Positions 34,531 through 43,765 of a stretch of DNA of 64,000 nt are shown here, piece after piece. Position 1 is the stretch's first letter. The number at the start of each line of letters is the position of its first letter. A program made the translations under genes and the position numbers. The notes under the pieces were generated by a model. The model worked only from the letters and a program-made list of their open reading frames with translations, had not been told where the DNA came from and did not search any database. The stretch lies in contig NZ_FUWH01000004.1 in the NCBI RefSeq assembly GCF_900167075.1, positions 186,001 to 250,000 on the forward strand. The letters run 5' to 3'. The stretch comes from Sediminibacterium ginsengisoli. Its GTDB lineage: Bacteria; Bacteroidota; Bacteroidia; Chitinophagales; Chitinophagaceae.

Positions 34531-36177
34531 ATGAACAGACCTTCATTCAAAATAAAAGGAAATCTGGCAGATGTATGGACAAGTTCTGTATATCCGGCCG
34601 AGATCACGGTAACAGACGGTAAAATTGCTGCTATTCAGCAACTGGAATCCCTGGCGCAAGAAAGCCATTATATCCTGCCCGGTTTTACAGACAGCCATGT
34701 GCATATCGAAAGCAGCATGCTGATACCCTCTGAATTTGCCCGGCTCGCTGTGGTACACGGTACCGTTGCCACCGTCAGCGACCCGCATGAGATTGCCAAT
34801 GTCTGCGGCGTGGAAGGCGTGGAATTCATGATCGCCAACGGGAAACAGACACCCTTTAAATTCAATTTCGGCGCACCCAGCTGTGTTCCGGCTACTGTTT
34901 TTGAAACGGCCGGCGCAGCTATCGACAGCGAAGCCGTGACCGCTTTACTGGCCAAGGAAGAGATCCGTTACCTGAGCGAAATGATGAATTTCCCGGGCGT
35001 TTTACATGGCGATGAAGAAGTGATGAAAAAAATCGCCGCCGCACATGCAGCAGGAAAACCGGTAGACGGTCATGCACCCGGCCTCCGGGGCGAACTGGCC
35101 AAACAATACATCGCAGCAGGAATCTCCACCGACCATGAATGTTTTACAGCCGAAGAAGCACTCGACAAAATCGGTTACGGCATGAAGATCCTCATCCGCG
35201 AAGGCAGCGCCGCACGGAACTTTGAAGCGCTTGCTCCATTACTGAACGAACATGCCGGGCAGATGATGTTCTGCAGTGATGATAAACACCCCGACAGCCT
35301 GCTCGAAGGACATATCAACCAGCTTTGTGCAAGGGCCATAGCGCAGGGCACCGGTCTTTTTAAAGTATTGCAGGTTGCCTGCGTAAATCCTGTGGAGCAT
35401 TATGCATTGCCGGTTGGATTATTGCGTGTGGGCGATGATGCGGACTTTATCGTTGCGGAAGACCTGCGGCATTTCAATATCCTGCAGACCTACATCAAAG
35501 GGCAGCTTGTGGCAGACAAAGGCCTGAGCCTGATAGAACCTGTGGATTGCAAACCGATCAATCATTTCGATTGTAAAGCGGTCTCTGTGAAAGACCTGCA
35601 GGTAAATGAACATGAATATCCTTCAGAAAAAGGCCTGATCCCGGTTATGGAAGCGCTCGACGGACAGCTGATCACCAATCGTCTCGACCTGCCGGGCAAA
35701 CTGGAAAACGGGCAGTGGCAAAGCGATACGGCGAATGATATTCTGAAACTCGTGGTCGTGAACCGTTATCACCAGGCGCCGGTCGCAAAATGTTTCATCC
35801 GGAATTTCGGCTTCACAAAGGGAGCCATTGCATCTTCCGTTGCACACGACAGTCACAATATTGTAGCCGTTGGTGCGGATGATGAAAGCCTGGCACGCGC
35901 TATCAATCTCGTCATTGCTGCAAAAGGTGGTGTGAGCTGCGTTTCAGGAACAGAAGAAAGCGTACTTGATCTGCCGGTGGCCGGACTCATGAGTACAAAG
36001 GATGGCTATGAAGTAGCAACAGCTTATACGGCAATTGACAAAATGGCCAAGCAGCTGGGTTCCGGATTACAGGCACCGTTCATGACACTGAGCTTTATGG
36101 CCTTGCTGGTGATACCACATCTTAAACTAAGCGATAAGGGATTGTTCGATGGGGATGCGTTCCGTTTTATTCCCTGA
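34531..36177 (+). CDS. ade: Adenine deaminase
   Basis: 548 residues. Amidohydrolase-superfamily deaminase: 'ILPGFTDSHVHIESSML' (HxH), 'GVLHGDEEVM', 'HAPGLRGELAKQYIAAG' and the metal site 'MMFCSDDKHPDSLLEGH', followed by the C-terminal beta domain. It hydrolyses adenine to hypoxanthine and ammonia in purine salvage. Length fits Ade (about 550-600). Uracil salvage (upp) lies 550 bases downstream. It overlaps the convergent lipoprotein by 11 bases. Confidence 0.93.
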   Translation: MNRPSFKIKGNLADVWTSSVYPAEITVTDGKIAAIQQLESLAQESHYILPGFTDSHVHIESSMLIPSEFARLAVVHGTVATVSDPHEIANVCGVEGVEFMIANGKQTPFKFNFGAPSCVPATVFETAGAAIDSEAVTALLAKEEIRYLSEMMNFPGVLHGDEEVMKKIAAAHAAGKPVDGHAPGLRGELAKQYIAAGISTDHECFTAEEALDKIGYGMKILIREGSAARNFEALAPLLNEHAGQMMFCSDDKHPDSLLEGHINQLCARAIAQGTGLFKVLQVACVNPVEHYALPVGLLRVGDDADFIVAEDLRHFNILQTYIKGQLVADKGLSLIEPVDCKPINHFDCKAVSVKDLQVNEHEYPSEKGLIPVMEALDGQLITNRLDLPGKLENGQWQSDTANDILKLVVVNRYHQAPVAKCFIRNFGFTKGAIASSVAHDSHNIVAVGADDESLARAINLVIAAKGGVSCVSGTEESVLDLPVAGLMSTKDGYEVATAYTAIDKMAKQLGSGLQAPFMTLSFMALLVIPHLKLSDKGLFDGDAFRFIP

Positions 36178-36592
36178 TCTCGCCCACCGCTTTTACCACT
36201 TTGATTGCAACACTGTCTGTGCCCCTGGGCGCAAAATATTTTGTTTTGAATTTGATGATCTTACCCGGTGCTACGTAATCGTAAACCGTTTCCAGCCCTT
36301 CATCCAGTTTAACTCCCGTTTTGCTGTAGAACGACAGATGCAGCTCAACATCCTTGTACCAGCTGATCGTTGCCTTATTGAGAATAGTACCTTTTACAAC
36401 CGTTTGCCCGATCAGGTTTTTCCTGTCGTGACTGTTCACTACCAGGAAGCTTGCAGGATTGTTCTTTTCTTTGTCTGCCAGTGTTTCCTTTACCTGTTCG
36501 TAACTGTTATTATCGAATTTCTTTTCCCCGGCCTTCTCTTTACAGGCCAGCGCTATACATATTATCAGCAATATTCCTGTGATCCTTTTCAT
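36167..36592 (-). CDS. Small lipoprotein of unknown function
   Basis: ATG 36592 (MKRITGILLIICIALAC, Cys17) is the start that gives a lipobox; the frame is open from 36637. About 141 residues; 'VKGTILNKATISWYKDVELHLSFYSKTG' suggests an immunoglobulin-like or FxLYD-type beta domain. No family named with confidence. Confidence 0.65.
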   Translation of the reverse strand: MKRITGILLIICIALACKEKAGEKKFDNNSYEQVKETLADKEKNNPASFLVVNSHDRKNLIGQTVVKGTILNKATISWYKDVELHLSFYSKTGVKLDEGLETVYDYVAPGKIIKFKTKYFAPRGTDSVAIKVVKAVGEIRE

Positions 36593-36695
36593 TTTCAGGG
36601 TTTTACCGGTTAAAATAATGAAATAATTGCAAAACAAATGTTTAAGCTGACGTTGTCCGTTTCAATATAAATTTTCTATTACAGCCGATTGCTTT

Positions 36696-36703
36696 TAGTT
36701 TTG
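36696..36703 (+). promoter_or_regulatory. -7 promoter element of upp
   Basis: TAGTTTTG, 23 bases before the upp ATG; leader of about 16 bases predicted. Confidence 0.5.
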
Positions 36704-36726
36704 GGCTTTAACCAGCATTTTCAGCC

Positions 36727-37380
36727 ATGATAGTAAACCTCAGCAAACATCATAGTCTTGTAAGCAACTGGGTATCTGAATTGAGGGATATTTCCGTTCA
36801 GGGCGACCGTATGCGGTTCCGCCGCAACCTGGAACGAATCGGCGAAGTGGCCGCTTATGAGATCAGCAAGGAAATGGCATGGAAAACGGTTGAAATTCCT
36901 ACGCCGATGGGAGTGCACGAAAGTAAAGTGCTGGAACAGCACCCGGTACTGGCCACCATCCTGCGGGCAGGACTTCCGCTTCATAACGGCATGCTGAATT
37001 ATTTCGACAAGGCAGATAATGCTTTTATCTCCGCCTACCGCAAACATCATCGCGACGGTTCTTTCGAGATCAGCCTGGAATATATGAGTTGCCCGCCCAT
37101 CGACGGACGCATGGTGATCATCAGCGACCCGATGCTGGCAACAGGTGCATCTCTCGTAAAGACCATCCAGTTCATGAAAAATGAGGGCTCTCCAAAAGAC
37201 ATTCATGTAGTGGTAGCGATCGCCTGCACCGTAGGTATCGAGTTCATCAGGCGCGAATGTGGCAATAATATCAAGATCTGGTGCGGCGATATAGATGATG
37301 AGCTAACGGCCAAAGGTTATATCGTACCCGGACTGGGCGATGCAGGCGACCTTGCATTTGGTAGTAAGATGCAGTCGTAG
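36727..37380 (+). CDS. upp: Uracil phosphoribosyltransferase
   Basis: 217 residues. 'VLATILRAGLPLHNGMLNYF' and the PRPP-binding loop 'VIISDPMLATGASLVKTIQ' are the key segments; the C-terminal 'YIVPGLGDAGDLAFG' binds uracil. It makes UMP from uracil and PRPP. Cytoplasmic salvage enzyme; normal length. Confidence 0.96.
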   Translation: MIVNLSKHHSLVSNWVSELRDISVQGDRMRFRRNLERIGEVAAYEISKEMAWKTVEIPTPMGVHESKVLEQHPVLATILRAGLPLHNGMLNYFDKADNAFISAYRKHHRDGSFEISLEYMSCPPIDGRMVIISDPMLATGASLVKTIQFMKNEGSPKDIHVVVAIACTVGIEFIRRECGNNIKIWCGDIDDELTAKGYIVPGLGDAGDLAFGSKMQS

Positions 37381-37462
37381 CGGCATTCTCCCGCGTTTTC
37401 AGAAAGTTACGTTAAACAGCTGTTATTTGGATAGACGGAAAACAGGCTTCAACGGATTAACG

Positions 37463-37470
37463 TACTTTTG
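37463..37470 (+). promoter_or_regulatory. -7 promoter element of the PorP-like gene
   Basis: TACTTTTG lies 2 bases before GTG 37473 and 5 before GTG 37476; it favours the second GTG and a leaderless message. Confidence 0.5.
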
Positions 37471-37475
37471 AAGTG

Positions 37476-38492
37476 GTGAGAAAACTGGCCAAAATATCAA
37501 TCTGCTTTTTTGCTGTAGTACTGTGTACTGTGCATGTATCTGCGCAGGATCCGCATTATTCCCAGTTTTTTTCATCACCGCTTACACTCAATCCGGCTTT
37601 TACAGGTAAATTCTTTGGCAGTTACCGTGTGGCCGGCAATTACCGTAACCAGTGGCCAAGCATTAATAATGCCTATACAACAGCAACTGCCTCCATCGAT
37701 TTCCAGATTTTCCCGGAACGAATTGCACTGAATGACACCTGGGGTGTCGGAATCATGGGTTATAATGACAAAAGCTCCGATGGAGCAGTAAAATTCAGCT
37801 ATGCATCAGTCTCCACTGCCTATCATAAAGGATTGGATGAAGACGGCATGCACCAGCTGGGAGCCGGTTTCCAGGTTACCTATGCCAATATGCTGATAGA
37901 TGTGCCCAGCCTGAAATTCGAAGACCAGCTCACCAATGCAGGCTTTACAGGTGTAACTTCCGAAGTATTCAATAATGCCGTGCTGAAATCGAGCTATGTA
38001 GATGTGAACGCAGGGGTTCTGTACAACGGCAGCACCAGTGAAAGAAATAACTTTTACGTTGGCGTGAGTATGTATCATATCAACAGGCCCAAACAGTATT
38101 TCTCCGGCGCACAATACCTGCTCGATCCGCGTACCACTATTCATGCAGGCGGATATTTTCCGGTAGGCCCTACTACTACCCTTCACCTCAGTGGCATGCA
38201 GATGTTGCAGGGCGGCGCGTCTGAAACCATGCTGGGCGGCGCATTACAGTTCAATGCCAATCCGGATGAACCGAAATCTGTAAGCCTTTATGCAGGCAGC
38301 TGGATAAGATTCAAAGACGCCATCATTCCTTACCTTGGCCTGGAGTTCGGTGATTTCAGGTTTGGGATGACCTATGATTACAATAGTTCTTCCTTAAAAA
38401 CCGCATCGCAAAACCGTGGCGGGATTGAATTGTCGCTGATCTATACAAGAAGACCGTCTACGGAAAAGCCGATCAGCTGTCCGAAATTTTAA
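37476..38492 (+). CDS. PorP/SprF-type T9SS membrane protein
   Basis: About 338 residues; GTG start (37473 and 37476 are both GTG; the second sits better after the -7 box). Signal peptide region ending VHVSAQ. 'DPHYSQFFSSPLTLNPAFTG' is the PorP/SprF opening signature, followed by outer-membrane beta strands and the C-terminal 'LELGDFRFGMTYDYNSSSL'-like strand. Family members anchor or export gliding and surface adhesins via type IX secretion. Partner (a SprB-like substrate) is not adjacent. The secreted CHU_C protein at 16041 is a possible client. Confidence 0.87.
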   Translation: MRKLAKISICFFAVVLCTVHVSAQDPHYSQFFSSPLTLNPAFTGKFFGSYRVAGNYRNQWPSINNAYTTATASIDFQIFPERIALNDTWGVGIMGYNDKSSDGAVKFSYASVSTAYHKGLDEDGMHQLGAGFQVTYANMLIDVPSLKFEDQLTNAGFTGVTSEVFNNAVLKSSYVDVNAGVLYNGSTSERNNFYVGVSMYHINRPKQYFSGAQYLLDPRTTIHAGGYFPVGPTTTLHLSGMQMLQGGASETMLGGALQFNANPDEPKSVSLYAGSWIRFKDAIIPYLGLEFGDFRFGMTYDYNSSSLKTASQNRGGIELSLIYTRRPSTEKPISCPKF

Positions 38493-38497
38493 GCCGG

Positions 38498-39130
38498 CTA
38501 ACTTATAACTTTCCCGCTCACATAAGGATTTCCTTTTACAAAAAAACGATACGGCAATAAAGCATCTTCCGCGGCATAATCCACACCAATTCTCGGAGAA
38601 ACGCCAATGTCAGCAGGTTTGATCCTGAACGCATCCTGAGCGATAAAAACAGTGTTATCAAGCAGGCTCAGCCCCGTATGGATCCTGTTCAGTCCCATGG
38701 CTTTTGCCACATTTCCCGGGCCTCGTGTGAGGGAATGATCCGGCTTTTTCTTCCCCGTTCTTGCCAGCATTTGTTCTATACCGGTTAGCGGCTCCAGCGC
38801 TCTTACCAGTACGGCATGGGGTATGTCTTCCGTATTGGTCACTACATTGAAGAGATGGTGGATACCATAACAGAGATAGACATAGGAAAGTCCGCCCGCC
38901 TCGTACATCACGCTGGTGCGGTCTGTACGGCGGCCGTTCCAGGCATGCGAGGCTTTGTCAACAATACCGTTATAAGCTTCCGTTTCCACGATCCGGCCTG
39001 CAGTTACTGTATCATCAAAGGTTGTTACCAGTACTTTTCCGATCAGTTCCCTGGCTATTTTCACCACATCTTTCCGCCTGTAAAAAGCGGCAGGCAATTT
39101 TGCGGAATGATATAACGTTATAGGTTTCAT
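38498..39130 (-). CDS. DNA-3-methyladenine glycosylase (AAG/MPG type)
   Basis: Start chosen at ATG 39130 (MKPITLYHSAKLPAAFYRR); ATG 39136 and an open frame from 39202 also exist. About 210 residues. 'LIGKVLVTTFDDTVTAGRIVETEAY' with catalytic Glu, 'RTSVMYEAGGLSYVYLCYGIHHLFNVV' including the intercalating Tyr region, and 'LTRGPGNVAKAMGLN' match the AAG family. Removes alkylated purines. Divergent from the EI24 gene; stop 6 bases from the PorP stop. Confidence 0.92.
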   Translation of the reverse strand: MKPITLYHSAKLPAAFYRRKDVVKIARELIGKVLVTTFDDTVTAGRIVETEAYNGIVDKASHAWNGRRTDRTSVMYEAGGLSYVYLCYGIHHLFNVVTNTEDIPHAVLVRALEPLTGIEQMLARTGKKKPDHSLTRGPGNVAKAMGLNRIHTGLSLLDNTVFIAQDAFRIKPADIGVSPRIGVDYAAEDALLPYRFFVKGNPYVSGKVIS

Positions 39131-39182
39131 AACCATAAACTTACTGAATCCCTTAACTTTAACCCGATCAATATCCCCCCAT

Positions 39183-39950
39183 TTGCTAAAAGAGCTGATC
39201 ATATCAATACAGGCTTACGCGCAGGCGCACCGGTTCATCCGGAAGCATAAACTGTGGAAATGGATCCTGATACCAGGCATCATTTATACCATCCTGTTCA
39301 TTATCGGCATGTATTTTTTCAGCCGCACTTCCAGTGATTTTATCGAGTGGATGGCCTTGAAAACCGGCCTGAAAAGCTGGCTCGACAGGATGAACGACGG
39401 CCTGCTGGGTTTTGTTTTCACCATGGGAAGCCTCATGCTCTGGCTTTTGCTCATGCTGTTTTATTTTTCGCTCTTCAAATACCTTTTCCTGATTGTGGGT
39501 TCACCCTTATTTGCTTACCTGAGCGAAAAGACCGAAGCCATCATCGAGGGCAAAGACTTTCCTTTCAATTTCAGACAGCTGGGAAAAGACATGATCAGGG
39601 GCGTATATCTCGCAGCACGTAACAGCGTCTGGCAAACCGTTTACCTGCTGGCCATTCTGTTCCTCTCACTGATACCGGTATTCGGCTGGCTCACACCGAT
39701 ACTGGCCATCCTGGTAGAATGTTACTACTATGGATTTTCCATGCTCGATTACAGTATGGAGCGTCATCGCAAAACACCGGCTGAAAGTATTTTCTATATT
39801 GGTCACCATAAAGGACTTGCCATCGGGAACGGGGTTGTATTTTACCTCATGCACCTGCTTCCCGTTGTGGGCTGGGTACTGGCACCAGCATATGCAGTGA
39901 TCGCCGCCACACTCAGCATCTATCCATTAAAGGAACAAAAACAATCATGA
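39183..39950 (+). CDS. EI24/CysZ-like membrane protein
   Basis: 255 residues, TTG start. Several helices: 'WILIPGIIYTILFIIGMYFF', 'MGSLMLWLLLMLFYFSLF', 'TVYLLAILFLSLIPVFGWL', and 'VVFYLMHLLPVVGWVLAPAYAV'. The arrangement fits the EI24 domain shared with CysZ sulfate permeases. The function in Bacteroidota is not established. It overlaps the rsmI-like gene by 4 bases (ATGA). Confidence 0.8.
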   Translation: MLKELIISIQAYAQAHRFIRKHKLWKWILIPGIIYTILFIIGMYFFSRTSSDFIEWMALKTGLKSWLDRMNDGLLGFVFTMGSLMLWLLLMLFYFSLFKYLFLIVGSPLFAYLSEKTEAIIEGKDFPFNFRQLGKDMIRGVYLAARNSVWQTVYLLAILFLSLIPVFGWLTPILAILVECYYYGFSMLDYSMERHRKTPAESIFYIGHHKGLAIGNGVVFYLMHLLPVVGWVLAPAYAVIAATLSIYPLKEQKQS

Positions 39951-40651
39951 GCGCAGGCAGTGTTTTTCTGATCCCGACCGTTTTACATGAAGAAGCGATT
40001 GAAACGATTCCCGCCTATGTGCTGGATGCAGTGAAAAGTTGCCAGGTATTCTTTGTGGAAAATGAAAAGACCGCCCGCCGTTTCCTGAAAAAACTATGGC
40101 GTGAAATGGTGATCGACGATTACCAGTGGGTAGCGATACATAAAGCGGAGGAAAATGTGCGCCGGGAATTCATCCGGTTACTTGCGGCCGGGAAAAACAT
40201 CGGTATCATCAGCGAAGCCGGCTGCCCGGGTATTGCAGATCCGGGACAATTGCTTACAGAAGCCGCACAGGAAAAGGGTTTTACCATTAAACCACTGGTT
40301 GGCCCGAGTTCTATTCTGCTGGCGCTGATGGCAAGCGGCATGAACGGCCAGGGTTTTCAATTTCATGGATACCTGCCCATCGATTCAGCTGAAAGAAAGA
40401 AGAAGATCAAGGAACTGGAAGCCGATTCACGCAAACGCAACTGCACCCAGATCTTCATAGAAACACCTTACCGTAACAATGCGCTGACCGGCGATCTGCT
40501 GCAATGCTGCCAGGAACAAACCAGGATCTGCATCGCAGTGGACATTACCGCATCAACTGAAAATATCCGTACCAGAACGGTGAAGCAATGGAAACAGCAG
40601 CCAACAGATATTCATAAACGGCTGGCTATTTTCCTGATCCACGCAAGCTGA
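39947..40651 (+). CDS. RsmI-like SAM-dependent methyltransferase
   Basis: 234 residues, tetrapyrrole-methylase fold. 'SVFLIPTVLHEEAIETIP', 'KNIGIISEAGCPGIADPGQ' (the RsmI DAGtPgisDPG variant), 'PLVGPSSILLALMASGMNGQGFQFHGYLP' and 'FIETPYRNNAL' are RsmI-type. It is shorter than E. coli RsmI (286) and has altered N-terminal substrate residues, so it may be a paralogue with a different RNA target, not RsmI proper. Translationally coupled to the EI24 gene. Confidence 0.82.
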   Translation: MSAGSVFLIPTVLHEEAIETIPAYVLDAVKSCQVFFVENEKTARRFLKKLWREMVIDDYQWVAIHKAEENVRREFIRLLAAGKNIGIISEAGCPGIADPGQLLTEAAQEKGFTIKPLVGPSSILLALMASGMNGQGFQFHGYLPIDSAERKKKIKELEADSRKRNCTQIFIETPYRNNALTGDLLQCCQEQTRICIAVDITASTENIRTRTVKQWKQQPTDIHKRLAIFLIHAS

Positions 40652-40711
40652 CCAATATTCGGAAAGATTTTAATACCTCTGTTGTCGGGGCGGACCTTTT
40701 GATCCGATCTG

Positions 40712-41104
40712 TTATTTGGGCTTGATGATCGTCTCACCTTCAACACCGCGTACTTCGTAAACACTGTCTACAATATACCCCTGCATTCCGCGCCACGGCA
40801 ATGAACCGAAATATCTTTTGTAATGCAGTTCCACTTCACGGCCGGAGCTGTTCAGCAATTGCTGCGCTACCCTTTCATCCGTTACGCTGAAATCGAATTC
40901 ATTGCTCTGCACATTGGCCCTGAAACCACTTTGAATGATCTTGCCTTCATAGGTTTTGAACAGCATGCCTTTCCGCTGAAAAGTATTCAGCTGCCCCGCT
41001 TTGGTGCCTTCTGCAAACACAAAATAGTAACGCCAGTAGATAAAAACTACCAGCGCTACTATTAAAACGGTAAAGAAGGTCCAGATGATCTTTCTTTTAT
41101 TCAT
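40712..41104 (-). CDS. Conserved small membrane-anchored protein
   Basis: 130 residues with one N-terminal helix ('IIWTFFTVLIVALVVFIYW') and a soluble domain including 'GSGFRAN'-like and 'REVELHYKRYFGSLPWRG' segments. The same kind of protein is often misnamed 6-phosphogluconate dehydrogenase in Bacteroidota; nothing here supports a dehydrogenase. Likely periplasmic-facing. The gene starts 2 bases after the M28 peptidase stop, so the two look co-transcribed. Confidence 0.65.
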   Translation of the reverse strand: MNKRKIIWTFFTVLIVALVVFIYWRYYFVFAEGTKAGQLNTFQRKGMLFKTYEGKIIQSGFRANVQSNEFDFSVTDERVAQQLLNSSGREVELHYKRYFGSLPWRGMQGYIVDSVYEVRGVEGETIIKPK

Positions 41105-41105
41105 A

Positions 41106-42473
41106 CTATAACCCGTATTTATCGATCAGGTAGATCAACCCTGCCATGTTTACAGCACCGAGCAGCAACTCTCTTTTATTTACATTCTCAAATACATCGC
41201 TGCGGGCATGGTGTATGTCGAAATAACGCTGCGGGTCTGGCAGGAAGCCTGCGATAGGAATACCAAAGGTTTTGTTCAGCGGGTTGATATCGGCTCCGCC
41301 GCCGCCTTCGCTGATCTCTCCTGTACCGTAAGGCTCCAGCAATGGCATCCAGCTCCTGATCTTTGCCAGCTGGGCTTTGTCTGCCGTAACGCCGAATCCT
41401 CTCGGGGTAAATCCGCCCTCATCGCTCTCGAGCGCAAATACATGTTTCTCTCCTTTTGCCTTTGCTTCTTCTGCATATTTATTACCGCCACGCATGCCAT
41501 TCTCTTCGTTTGCAAACAACACAAAGCGGATGGTATGACGCGGCTTGTAGCCAATCGCTTTTAATGCGCGCATCACTTCTATCGTATGCACCACACCCGC
41601 ACCATCATCATGCGCACCTTCATTTACATCCCAGCTGTCGAGGTGGCCGCCGATGGTAATGATCCGGTCCGGAAACTCCGAACCTTTCAGTTCTCCGATC
41701 ACATTATGCCCAATAGTATCGGGCAGGAAATGACCATAAGTGGTTATGGCCATTTTCACCGAAGAACGCTTGCTCAGGTCCCACAACTGATCTGCATCAC
41801 GCGGTCCTGCGGCAAGCGCCGGTATTTTAGGGAAAGAATCGTTGTACGACATAGAACCCGTATGCGGGTCATTGGCCACCGACTCTGTCATTGAGCGGAT
41901 CAGTATGCCCACTGCTCCGTATTTAGCCGCACGGCTCGCCCCGGTTCTCCGGTAAATACCGGTTTGTCCGTAGGAAATGAACGGCTTTACATTGGTAGGA
42001 TCAAAGCCTGCGTTATAAAAAACGATCTTGCCTTTTACTTCCGCCTTCCTTTTCTCCAGCTCATCAAAATCAGCAATGGCAATCACTTCAGCTTCAACAG
42101 GTTTCCCGTTACCAAGCGAATTACCCAAAGCCAGCACATCCAGTCCGCGGGAAGTTTTGGTAGCATCCACAGCAGTGATGATGGCTTCATCCTTTCCGCC
42201 CCTTACCCACCTGGGCACTTTACACTCCTGCAGGTACACTTTATCCGCCCCCATTTTTTCGAGGGTAATGCGGCCCCATTCCTCGGCTTTATAAGATTGC
42301 GGGGAACCGGCTAGCCTGCCGCCAATCTGTTTGGTCAGCTGGTAAAGCAGTTCATGGGCACGCCCGTTACGGAGGATCTCATCGGATAATTTCTTGATCA
42401 TGGTTGCATCGTCCTGCACCTGGCTATTGGCCATGAAGGGCAGGAGAAGAACGGCGGTCAGCAGTTTTTTCAT
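41106..42473 (-). CDS. Exported M28-family aminopeptidase / carboxypeptidase Q-like
   Basis: ATG 42473 (MKKLLTAVLLLPFMANS) gives a signal peptide; the frame runs from 42500. 455 residues. A PA-like insert ('KGKIVFYNAGFDPTNVK') precedes the catalytic domain. Zinc ligands: 'TIGGHLDSWDVNEGAHDDGAG' (His, Asp), 'LFANEENGMRGG' (Glu-Glu), 'ALESDEGGF' (Asp), and the last His in 'FDIHHARSDVFEN'. Predicted periplasmic dipeptidase or aminopeptidase in an operon with the small membrane protein. Confidence 0.9.
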   Translation of the reverse strand: MKKLLTAVLLLPFMANSQVQDDATMIKKLSDEILRNGRAHELLYQLTKQIGGRLAGSPQSYKAEEWGRITLEKMGADKVYLQECKVPRWVRGGKDEAIITAVDATKTSRGLDVLALGNSLGNGKPVEAEVIAIADFDELEKRKAEVKGKIVFYNAGFDPTNVKPFISYGQTGIYRRTGASRAAKYGAVGILIRSMTESVANDPHTGSMSYNDSFPKIPALAAGPRDADQLWDLSKRSSVKMAITTYGHFLPDTIGHNVIGELKGSEFPDRIITIGGHLDSWDVNEGAHDDGAGVVHTIEVMRALKAIGYKPRHTIRFVLFANEENGMRGGNKYAEEAKAKGEKHVFALESDEGGFTPRGFGVTADKAQLAKIRSWMPLLEPYGTGEISEGGGGADINPLNKTFGIPIAGFLPDPQRYFDIHHARSDVFENVNKRELLLGAVNMAGLIYLIDKYGL

Positions 42474-42610
42474 ACGGTTAAAGTTAACCATTTGTAACAT
42501 TTCTGCAAGTTCTATGAGCGGGCCGGTGAAATGGAGAAATAATTGTTACTTGCATCCGGTTTGCCCCTTGGAAATGAGGAAAGGATTGTTCATTACGTTA
42601 AACAAAACAT

Positions 42611-43765
42611 ATGCGAATAGGAATAGTATGTTATCCAACATTCGGTGGTAGCGGGGTTCTTGCAACAGAGTTAGGGAAAGCGCTGGCCGATGAAGGACAC
42701 CAGGTTCATTTCATCACTTACCAGCAGCCTGTAAGACTGAATGTTTTCAATGCCAATATTTTTTATCACGAAGTAAGGGTCCCAACCTACCCCTTGTTCG
42801 ATTACCCGCCTTATGAAGTAGCACTTGCCAGCACCATGGTAGATGTGATCATGAATTACGATCTCGACCTGCTGCATGTGCATTATGCCATCCCCCACGC
42901 ATCTGCCGCCTATATGGCCAAACAGATCGTAAAACAGAAGGCGAACAGGAATATACCGGTTATCACAACATTACACGGAACAGATATTACACTGGTAGGC
43001 AAAGACAAAACCTACGAGCCGGTAGTTACTTTTTCGATCAATGAAAGCGACGCCATCACTGCCGTTTCGCAGAACCTGCGCGAAGAAACCTACAAGTCAT
43101 TTGCCATACATAAAGAGATTGAAGTGATCTACAACTTCGTAGATGTAAAACGCTTCGATAAAAAACCTATCGATGCATTCAGAAAAGTGATCGCACCGAA
43201 TGGCGAAAAAATATTGATGCACGCTTCCAACTTCAGGAAAGTAAAACGTGTGGACGATGTGATCCGCGTTTTTGCCGCAGTGAAAAAAGCAATGCCCGCA
43301 AAATTACTCATGGTGGGCGATGGCCCTGAAAGGCCCGCTACCGAAGAACTTGCGAGAGAGCTGGGCGTAGACGACGATATCCGTTTCCTCGGCAAACAGG
43401 AGCAGATGGAAGATATACTTGCCGTAAGCGATGTATTCTTATTACCGTCCGACTATGAAAGCTTCGGTCTGGCAGCACTTGAAGCCATGGCAGCAAGATC
43501 CGTTGTGATCAGCACCAATGCAGGCGGCTTAACCGAGATCAATATCCAGGGCGAAACAGGTTATATGGCCAATGTTGGCGATGTGGAAACCATGAGCCGT
43601 TATGCCATTGAACTGCTCAGCAATGATGAGAAGCTGCAGACCATGAAAGAAGCGGCTTACCAGCATGCCTGCAAATTTGATATCAGTAATATTATACCGG
43701 TATACGAGCAGCTGTACAGCAGGTTCTGCAGAAAAGAAAGATGCGGGCCTGAAACCAGCTATTGA
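42611..43765 (+). CDS. bshA: N-acetyl-alpha-D-glucosaminyl L-malate synthase
   Basis: 384 residues, GT4 glycosyltransferase. MRIGIVCYPTFGGSGVLATELG and 'HVHYAIPHASAAYMAKQIV' are signature BshA stretches; the nucleotide-sugar site is 'HASNFRKVKRVDDVI' and the family EX7E lies at 'LPSDYESFGLAALEAMA'. First step of bacillithiol biosynthesis, joining UDP-GlcNAc and L-malate. bshB and bshC are not in the window. Its stop overlaps the convergent aminotransferase end by 7 bases. Confidence 0.95.
   Translation: MRIGIVCYPTFGGSGVLATELGKALADEGHQVHFITYQQPVRLNVFNANIFYHEVRVPTYPLFDYPPYEVALASTMVDVIMNYDLDLLHVHYAIPHASAAYMAKQIVKQKANRNIPVITTLHGTDITLVGKDKTYEPVVTFSINESDAITAVSQNLREETYKSFAIHKEIEVIYNFVDVKRFDKKPIDAFRKVIAPNGEKILMHASNFRKVKRVDDVIRVFAAVKKAMPAKLLMVGDGPERPATEELARELGVDDDIRFLGKQEQMEDILAVSDVFLLPSDYESFGLAALEAMAARSVVISTNAGGLTEINIQGETGYMANVGDVETMSRYAIELLSNDEKLQTMKEAAYQHACKFDISNIIPVYEQLYSRFCRKERCGPETSY

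Noticed and set aside
40712..41104. 6-phosphogluconate dehydrogenase label
   Set aside because: Some Bacteroidota annotations use it, but the protein has one membrane helix and no Rossmann motif.
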